Below, piece by piece: positions 1 through 4,408 of a stretch of 6,566 nucleotides of DNA. Made by a program: the position numbers and the translations under genes. Below the pieces are notes generated by a model that was not told the DNA's origin, searched no databases, and saw only the letters and a list, made by a program, of their open reading frames with translations. The stretch is taken from NCBI GenBank assembly GCA_900539645.1, contig UQCY01000103.1, positions 1-6,566 on the forward strand, written 5' to 3'. Position 1 is the first letter of the stretch, and each line of letters begins with the position of its first letter. Origin of the DNA: an uncultured Clostridium sp. (GTDB lineage Bacteria > Bacillota > Clostridia > Peptostreptococcales > Peptostreptococcaceae).

Positions 1-22
1 CAAAAGCAAGTCTATTTTTGAT
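1..22 (+). terminator. Right arm of a probable terminator cut by the window edge
   Basis: Positions 5-21 match 16 of 17 bases of the loop end and right arm of the terminator that follows the AlbA_2 gene (4293-4309), sharing CTATTTTTGA. The left arm would lie outside the window. After the arm there is an A-run instead of the T-run seen in the complete copy, so this copy may be decayed. It suggests that a plus-strand gene, possibly a relative of the AlbA_2 gene, ends just left of the window. This is inference from similarity only. Confidence 0.35.
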
Positions 23-75
23 AAAAAACTTTTAAATAATATATAGAATTTTATAAAAAATTACAACAAAATGCG

Positions 76-104
76 AAAAAAAGACGAGGAAAAATTCCTC
101 GTCT
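76..104 (-). terminator. Rho-independent terminator of the first S-layer gene
   Basis: A perfect 10-bp stem (AGACGAGGAA at 82-91 with TTCCTCGTCT at 95-104) closes a 3-nt loop. Read on the minus strand it is followed by a U-run (complement of the A-run 76-82). It sits about 18 bp after the stop codon of the minus-strand S-layer gene. On the plus strand there is no T-run after the stem, so it acts on the minus strand. Almost the same hairpin follows the second S-layer gene. Confidence 0.88.
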
Positions 105-121
105 CTAGTATATAAATTTAA

Positions 122-2074
122 TTATTTTATTACACCAAGTCTTGTAGCTATTGTTTTAACTACATCTCTAGCTACACCATGTCCTACCTGATATACTGCA
201 TTTGCAGAATTAGCATTTAATTCTAATGCATTTATCTGAGCATTAGATAATTTGTTTGTAGCTAATACTATTGGAGCATTATTTTTAGATGCTAATGTTG
301 TTGCTGCTAAAGCATCTATTAATTCAGATTTATTTTTCTGTCCATCTTTTGCTACAACAACATTTTTAGCTGCTCCTACAAAGTTTCCAGTGTAGTATCT
401 AGCTATAACTTCAGCGTTTGTAGCCTGTCTATTTGCTCCTGCTACTCTTGTAACAGCTTTAGCTACAGATTTTATTTCTTTGTATTCAGCTTCAGAAACA
501 ACTGATGTTCCACCTATAACAGTTACTTTAACATCTTCTAAAGCTTCTAATGCATCTTCAGATATACCACCTTTTTTAGCAACTACTATAGGCTGTTTCT
601 TTTCAGCTGCTACTGCTGCTATTGACATTGCGTCTGCTTCACCTTCTGCACCTACTACAAATGCATCTTTTCCTTCACCTATTTCTTCTGCAACTAATAA
701 AGAAGTTTCTTCTCTATTATCTCCACCAAATCTATCTACATCAAATCCATATCCTTTTAATTCTTTTTCAACAGCTTTTGAAACAACTGATGTTCCACCT
801 ACTATTTTTATGTTTACTTCATTTAATTTTCCAACTGGAACCTGAGATATTAATTCTTTTAAATATTCTTTTGTTGCAGCTGGTAATTTATTTGATTCTG
901 TTAATAATATTGGAGTGTGTACACCATAGTTTGCTGCTAGAGGAGCTGCTGCTAATCCATCTACTAATGAATCTCCATTTACTAGTACTATTTCTTTATT
1001 GTTTATAACTGATTTTATATTAGCTACATCTTTAGCTATTGTAACAGCTGTTTCATATCTGTTATCTCCTGCTAATAAGTCAACTTTAGGATCTTTGTTA
1101 ACTAACCATTTAGCTAAAGTTTCAGCTGCATTTTCATCAGTTCCTGTTACTTTGTATACAGATTTTTTACCGAATGCATCTATAGTTTCTATATGGAATC
1201 TATATACACCATGATCAGCCTTTAATTCTCCTGTATAAGGAACGTATGAAGAAGTGTTATCATCATACATCCAAACTTTATCTCCAGCTTCTTTCATTAT
1301 GCTTAAAAGTTCGTGTCCTTTAGTTGTTAACATTAAGCCATCATATAAATCTTCTACTTTATAAGCATTTCCACCTTCAACTATTTTTATTTCAGCTATT
1401 TTAGTTGAATCTATATCCTGACCTGGATCTTTTTCGTCTACTAATTTTTTAAATCCAACAACTAACTGTGCATTTTCATCTTTATTTTCAAGTTCATATC
1501 CATCTTTATCTATAGGAGCTATAAAGTTAACTCTATCATCTCCTACTTTAAAAGTAAGAACTTTTCCTGTATATAATTCAACATCTAATATATGTTTTTT
1601 TGAATCAAACTTAGCATCTTTTATAACTTTATATTCTCTATCATCTGAAGTTTTTTTCATATCTTCAACTATTTTTTTCCCGGCATTATCTAAATCTTTT
1701 TCAGACCATTTTGCAGCAACTTCAGTTTTTTCAGCTGTTGTTGAGAAATAGTTTCCTTTTTCATCAACTCTATGTCCCTGGTCAACTAAAGTTATAGTAT
1801 CTCCAACTTTTAGATTTTTAACATTATCTAAAGATACATCTACAGGATTTAAACCTTTAGTTAGTTTGTATATTGATTTTCCAGCTAAATCTTTATTTTT
1901 ATCTGTATTATGGAATTTTTTTGATTCCATAACTTCTCTTAATTTTGCTGTAAGTAAACCTAAATCATTAGAAGATACTTCATATGATTTAACTTCTTCT
2001 GCTGCCATCACTGGCGCTACTGCACTCGCTAACATCGCTCCTGCCATTACTACTGATAATCTTTTCTTATTCAT
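122..2074 (-). CDS. SlpA-like S-layer protein precursor with three CWB2 modules
   Basis: Complete 650-residue secreted protein, expected to form or decorate the S-layer. Residues 1-24 are a signal peptide (KKR, then an Ala-rich hydrophobic core, cleavage likely at VMA|A or one residue later). Residues about 26-310 are a variable Lys/Asp-rich region, corresponding by position to the low-molecular-weight part of C. difficile SlpA. From about 331 come three CWB2 modules: 331-445 (LLAGDNRYETA, then LVDGLAAAPLA), 446-540 (FGGDNREETS, ADAMSIA) and 541-650 (VAGANRQATNAE, LIDALAA, YQVGHGVA). CWB2 modules anchor C. difficile proteins to the secondary wall polymer PSII. At 650 residues it is somewhat shorter than typical SlpA. 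No clear Cwp84-type cleavage site is recognisable and I saw no cysteine. The start is well supported: GGAGGT lies 9 nt before ATG. All nine Gln codons are CAG, consistent with a highly expressed gene. It could instead be another Cwp-family protein, but the module order and C-terminal match favour SlpA. Confidence 0.92.
   Translation of the reverse strand: MNKKRLSVVMAGAMLASAVAPVMAAEEVKSYEVSSNDLGLLTAKLREVMESKKFHNTDKNKDLAGKSIYKLTKGLNPVDVSLDNVKNLKVGDTITLVDQGHRVDEKGNYFSTTAEKTEVAAKWSEKDLDNAGKKIVEDMKKTSDDREYKVIKDAKFDSKKHILDVELYTGKVLTFKVGDDRVNFIAPIDKDGYELENKDENAQLVVGFKKLVDEKDPGQDIDSTKIAEIKIVEGGNAYKVEDLYDGLMLTTKGHELLSIMKEAGDKVWMYDDNTSSYVPYTGELKADHGVYRFHIETIDAFGKKSVYKVTGTDENAAETLAKWLVNKDPKVDLLAGDNRYETAVTIAKDVANIKSVINNKEIVLVNGDSLVDGLAAAPLAANYGVHTPILLTESNKLPAATKEYLKELISQVPVGKLNEVNIKIVGGTSVVSKAVEKELKGYGFDVDRFGGDNREETSLLVAEEIGEGKDAFVVGAEGEADAMSIAAVAAEKKQPIVVAKKGGISEDALEALEDVKVTVIGGTSVVSEAEYKEIKSVAKAVTRVAGANRQATNAEVIARYYTGNFVGAAKNVVVAKDGQKNKSELIDALAATTLASKNNAPIVLATNKLSNAQINALELNANSANAVYQVGHGVARDVVKTIATRLGVIK
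1996..2054. repeat. 59-bp identical repeat over the signal peptide, copy 1
   Basis: This stretch is identical to 6508-6566, which reaches the window edge, so the true shared block may be longer. It encodes most of the signal peptide and the first mature residues of the S-layer gene. About 54% of its bases are G or C (32 of 59), far above the surrounding DNA, and it holds three GCG Ala codons in a gene that otherwise uses GCT and GCA. It may be a recombination or gene-conversion arm, or be held by selection on the secretion signal. Confidence 0.85.
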
Positions 2075-2082
2075 TATCTTTT

Positions 2083-2089
2083 TACCTCC
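2083..2089 (-). promoter_or_regulatory. Strong ribosome binding site of the first S-layer gene
   Basis: Read on the minus strand this is GGAGGTA. The GGAGGT core (2089-2084) lies 9 nt before the ATG at 2074-2072, a near-consensus Shine-Dalgarno site. It fixes the start codon and fits heavy translation. The leader before it is rich in A and G with little C, so it should be lightly structured. Confidence 0.85.
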
Positions 2090-2172
2090 GTTTTCCTTTT
2101 TTATTCGTTACATCTCTTTTTTTCTCTATTCTCTTGCTCTTTCGACGCAATTCTTTATTCTTCCACAGTTTT

Positions 2173-2201
2173 ATTGTACTAACGCGCACTCCCTAAAATA
2201 T
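2173..2201 (-). promoter_or_regulatory. Candidate promoter of the first S-layer gene
   Basis: On the minus strand a good -10 hexamer TACAAT occupies 2178-2173. At 17-bp spacing the -35 position (2201-2196) reads only ATATTT, which is a poor match, so the call rests mainly on the -10 and on AT-rich DNA upstream. Transcription from it would give a leader of roughly 90 nt. A factor binding near the palindrome at 2200-2219 could help or block the polymerase. No other clearly better promoter was seen. Confidence 0.35.
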
Positions 2202-2219
2202 AAACTTAAAAAAGTTTAT
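2200..2219. repeat. Short palindrome at the -35 region of the S-layer promoter
   Basis: ATAAACTT, a 4-nt A spacer, then AAGTTTAT form an 8-bp perfect inverted repeat. It is AT-only apart from one C/G pair per arm, so it could arise by chance in this composition. Its place, just upstream of or overlapping the expected -35 of the S-layer gene, makes it a possible regulator site. It lacks a following T-run in either direction that would make it a clear terminator. Confidence 0.3.
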
Positions 2220-2269
2220 CAGTTTTAAATATTAATAAAAAATATATGGACACTATTTGAATAGTAATC

Positions 2270-2428
2270 AAAATGTATCGATTAATAATATAAAATGTAT
2301 CGATTTATGTTATTACATAAATAATAGTAGTTAAAATGTATCGATTTATGTTATTATATAAATAATAGTAGTTAAAATGTATCGATTACTCTAATAATCA
2401 TCTAAGTTAAATTGAATCGATACATTTT
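2270..2428 (+). promoter_or_regulatory. Operator-like array: five copies of AAAATGTATCGATT
   Basis: Four exact direct copies of the 14-bp motif lie at 2270-2283, 2292-2305, 2333-2346 and 2374-2387. A fifth exact copy is inverted at 2415-2428. Start-to-start steps are 22, 41, 41 and 41 bp, close to two and four turns of B-DNA, so all copies should face much the same side of the helix. The array ends about 30 bp before the AlbA_2 start codon, so it likely covers that gene's promoter. The protein encoded next door has winged-helix units, so autoregulation is the simplest reading. It lies about 195-355 bp from the S-layer start codon, so an effect on that gene is possible. I could not find a convincing -35/-10 pair for the AlbA_2 gene within it. 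Confidence 0.75.
2292..2373 (+). repeat. Tandem 41-bp direct repeat (two units)
   Basis: Units 2292-2332 and 2333-2373 agree at 40 of 41 bases. Each begins with the 14-bp operator-like motif. The first unit also carries a small palindrome, TTATGT-TATT-ACATAA (2305-2320), which the single C-to-T difference breaks in the second unit. The near identity points to recent tandem duplication or to active copy-number change, and the motif spacing continues at 41 bp beyond the duplicated units. Confidence 0.88.
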
Positions 2429-2430
2429 AA
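2372..2430. repeat. 16-bp inverted repeat upstream of the AlbA_2 gene
   Basis: TTAAAATGTATCGATT (2372-2387) and its exact reverse complement (2415-2430) flank a 27-bp spacer. They are the last direct copy and the inverted copy of the array motif, each extended by two bases. The pair could be a two-sided operator holding a dimer, or, if transcribed, a stem ahead of the ribosome binding site. Transcription start is unknown, so the second option is untested. Confidence 0.75.
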
Positions 2431-2448
2431 ATAACTTTATTACGAAAA

Positions 2449-2455
2449 GAGGAGT
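2449..2455 (+). promoter_or_regulatory. Ribosome binding site of the AlbA_2 gene
   Basis: AGAGGAG ends 4-5 nt before the ATG at 2460. This decides the start in favour of 2460 over the in-frame TTG at 2412, which has no such site and lies against the inverted operator copy. Confidence 0.75.
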
Positions 2456-2459
2456 AATT

Positions 2460-4244
2460 ATGGATATAAATAAATTTTTTGAAGGAGTAGATATTGAGTG
2501 TAAAGAATCGAATGACACCTTACCTAGAGACATTTGGGAGACATACTCTGCATTTGCAAATACAAAAGGTGGTACAATATTTCTCGGAGTAAAAGAAAAG
2601 AATGGTGAATTTTCAGTATCTGGAGTAAAAAGTGTAGACAAGGTAGTTAAAGAATTATGGGATAATCTAAACAACAACAAGAAAGTCAGTGCAAATATTA
2701 TTTCAGACAGGGATGTTACTATTGAAGATATTGATGGAAAAAGTATTATCAAAATAGTTGTTCCTAGAGCTGATAGGAGAGATAAACCTGTATTTATTGG
2801 TGAAAATCCATACAATGATAGCAAACACTCTGGTACATTTAGACGAAATCATAGCGGAGACTATAAATGTAGTAGACAAGAGATTATTAGGATGATTGCT
2901 GATTCAAATGATATTTCGCAAGATAGTGTTGTTTTGGAAGGATTTACAATAAATGATTTAAATTTAGACAGTATTAATAGTTATAAAAATAGGTTAGAGA
3001 GCAAAAATTCTTCTCATCCATGGCTTGCTCTTGATTTAAAGAACTTCTTGTATAAAATTGGAGCTTATGGAAAAAATAGGTCTAATAATACAGAAGGTGT
3101 TACATACGCAGGTCTTTTAATGTTTGGTGAAGAAAGAGAAATTTGTGATGAGTTTCCTAAGTATTTTCTAGATTATAGAGAAAAAAGCAGCGATTCTAGT
3201 TTAAGATGGGAAAATAGAATAACATCAAGCGATGGACTTTGGAGTGGAAATATTTTTGATTTTTATTTTAAGGTAGTAAATAAATTGACTTCTGATTTGA
3301 AAGTTCCTTTTAAGTTGGTCAATGGTGTTAGAAAAGATGATACTGAATTACACGAAGCACTTAGGGAAGCACTTGCAAATACTTTAATTCACACAGACTA
3401 TAGAGTTGAGAGAGGGATTGTTATTGAAAAAGGGGAGAACTATTTCAAATTTTCTAATCCTGGTACTTTGCGAATTAGTATTGGTGAGGCTTTAAACGGT
3501 GGAATTAGTGATCCTAGAAATGAAAATATTTTTAAGATGTTTAATTTGATTGGTGTTGGTGAAAGAGCTGGATCTGGTATAGAAAAAATTCAAAAGGCTT
3601 GGAACGATGAGAATTGGATTAGTCCTCAGCTAGACGAAAACTTTGCTCCAGATAGAGTGGAGCTTTTGTTAAAGATGGAAAATAATAATGTAGCTGATAA
3701 TATAGAAAATAATACTAATACTATTGTAGATAATCTTTCAAATATTGATAATAAAGTAAATAATAGAGAAATTTTAAATGATGTGTTTCTAAGCAGTTTT
3801 ACGGATGATGAAATAAAAGTACTAGCATTGGCAAGTGTGAATGGTAGTGTGAATAATGCAATTGTACAAAATCTTTTAGGGAAAAATTCTAAGGAAGTAC
3901 ATAGTATTTTAAAAGCTTTAGTTAAACGAAAGGTGCTTGAAACATCAGGAGTTGGAAGAGGAGTAGAGTACAAACTTAATAAAAATATTAAAAATATAAT
4001 TGATAGTAAAAACTTTGACTTTAATAAATTAGAGAAAAACTCTTTGAGTGATGAACAATTAAAAGTTATTGAACTTATTAATGAGAATGGATTTATTTCT
4101 TCTAAAATAGCTACTGATAGGCTAGGTATTAGCAAAAGAAAGTCTGTTATTATTTTTAATTCTTTAATTGATAAAGGAATTATTGACAGAATTGGAGCTG
4201 GCTCAAGCACTAGATATGTTTTAAAAGAAGAAAATGAAAAATAG
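2460..4244 (+). CDS. Schlafen/AlbA_2 domain protein with HATPase_c_4-like region and two winged helices (COG2865-type)
   Basis: A 594-residue cytoplasmic protein. Residues about 6-135 form an AlbA_2 (Schlafen-type) domain, with E8-x4-E13-x-K15 and AFANTKGGTIFLGV at 31-44. Residues about 293-385 match the HATPase_c_4/RecG-like C-terminal region of putative HTH regulators, with EALREALANTLIHTDY (299-314), SNPGTL (332-337) and GVGERAGSGI (365-374). An Asn-rich linker (about 406-436) leads to two winged-helix-like units at about 447-506 and 529-590, each ending in a G-rich turn before Y-K/L. Proteins of this layout are usually annotated as transcriptional regulators, but direct functions are poorly known. 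The phased motif array directly upstream supports DNA binding and self-control. The E-x4-E pair also recalls the acidic residues of Schlafen RNases, so nuclease activity is an alternative. It is divergent from one S-layer gene and convergent with another. Gln is CAA in 5 of 6 codons, unlike its neighbours, so it may be weakly expressed or acquired. Confidence 0.87.
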   Translation: MDINKFFEGVDIECKESNDTLPRDIWETYSAFANTKGGTIFLGVKEKNGEFSVSGVKSVDKVVKELWDNLNNNKKVSANIISDRDVTIEDIDGKSIIKIVVPRADRRDKPVFIGENPYNDSKHSGTFRRNHSGDYKCSRQEIIRMIADSNDISQDSVVLEGFTINDLNLDSINSYKNRLESKNSSHPWLALDLKNFLYKIGAYGKNRSNNTEGVTYAGLLMFGEEREICDEFPKYFLDYREKSSDSSLRWENRITSSDGLWSGNIFDFYFKVVNKLTSDLKVPFKLVNGVRKDDTELHEALREALANTLIHTDYRVERGIVIEKGENYFKFSNPGTLRISIGEALNGGISDPRNENIFKMFNLIGVGERAGSGIEKIQKAWNDENWISPQLDENFAPDRVELLLKMENNNVADNIENNTNTIVDNLSNIDNKVNNREILNDVFLSSFTDDEIKVLALASVNGSVNNAIVQNLLGKNSKEVHSILKALVKRKVLETSGVGRGVEYKLNKNIKNIIDSKNFDFNKLEKNSLSDEQLKVIELINENGFISSKIATDRLGISKRKSVIIFNSLIDKGIIDRIGAGSSTRYVLKEENEK

Positions 4245-4269
4245 AGAACGTATGTTTGTAGTAGGTTGC

Positions 4270-4317
4270 AAAGTCAAAAATAGACTTACAACAGCAAGCC
4301 TATTTTTGACTTTTTTT
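4270..4317 (+). terminator. Rho-independent terminator of the AlbA_2 gene
   Basis: A perfect 14-bp stem (AAAGTCAAAAATAG at 4270-4283 with its complement at 4300-4313) closes a 16-nt loop and runs into a 7-base T-run (4311-4317). It begins 25 bp after the stop codon. The stem is AT-rich but long. It should insulate the convergent S-layer gene from antisense reading. Confidence 0.85.
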
Positions 4318-4346
4318 GTATACTTTTAAAACTTTTGAAATAATGT

Positions 4347-4379
4347 AAAAGAAAAGACGAGGAAAATTTCCTCGTCTTT
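4347..4379 (-). terminator. Rho-independent terminator of the second S-layer gene
   Basis: A 27-base palindrome (4353-4379, 13-base arms around one A) carries the same GACGAGGAA core as the terminator of the first S-layer gene. On the minus strand it is followed by a U-rich stretch broken by one C. It lies about 30 bp after the stop codon. The match to 82-104 shows that the duplicated unit included the terminator. Confidence 0.85.
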
Positions 4380-4408
4380 AGTATGTAAATTTAATTATTT
4401 ACTTTTAA

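Larger units (their letters stand above)
2075..2459. other. Divergent intergenic region between S-layer gene and AlbA_2 gene
   Basis: This 385-bp non-coding stretch separates two divergently read genes. The left part (2075 to about 2178) is the purine-rich leader of the S-layer gene as read on the minus strand. About 2200-2219 holds a short AT palindrome. From 2270 to 2430 lies the array of 14-bp motifs. I see no convincing small gene here; a reading frame extending leftwards from the AlbA_2 gene to a TTG at 2412 would translate one of the motif copies and is judged spurious. Confidence 0.7.

Noticed and set aside
480..1214. Plus-strand open frames rich in Ser/Thr/Pro or Leu opposite the first S-layer gene
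   Set aside because: They are antisense shadows of a well-supported gene; the composition mirrors its Ala/Glu/Lys codons and no ribosome site was seen.
1866..2228. Plus-strand 120-codon frame with hydrophobic C-terminal end
   Set aside because: It overlaps the S-layer signal peptide antisense and its leader; the hydrophobic run comes from T-rich leader DNA.
2270..2428. CRISPR array or plasmid iterons
   Set aside because: Repeats are only 14 bp, spacers are partly the same sequence, one copy is inverted, and no cas, rep or replication gene is present.
2270..2430. Invertible promoter switch flanked by the inverted motif copies
   Set aside because: The 16-bp inverted pair encloses only 27 bp with no clear promoter, and no site-specific recombinase is encoded in the window; not excluded, but the operator reading is simpler.
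2412..2459. TTG start giving a 610-residue form of the AlbA_2 protein
   Set aside because: It begins inside the inverted operator copy with no ribosome site, while AGAGGAG stands just before ATG at 2460, where the AlbA_2 domain begins.
3626..4210. Minus-strand 194-codon frame inside the AlbA_2 gene
   Set aside because: Leu/Ser/Phe-rich antisense frame without a start signal, lying opposite the Asn-rich linker and winged-helix region.
2460..4244. RecG helicase
   Set aside because: The similarity to the so-called RecG C-terminal region is an annotation legacy of HATPase_c_4 proteins; no helicase motifs are visible.
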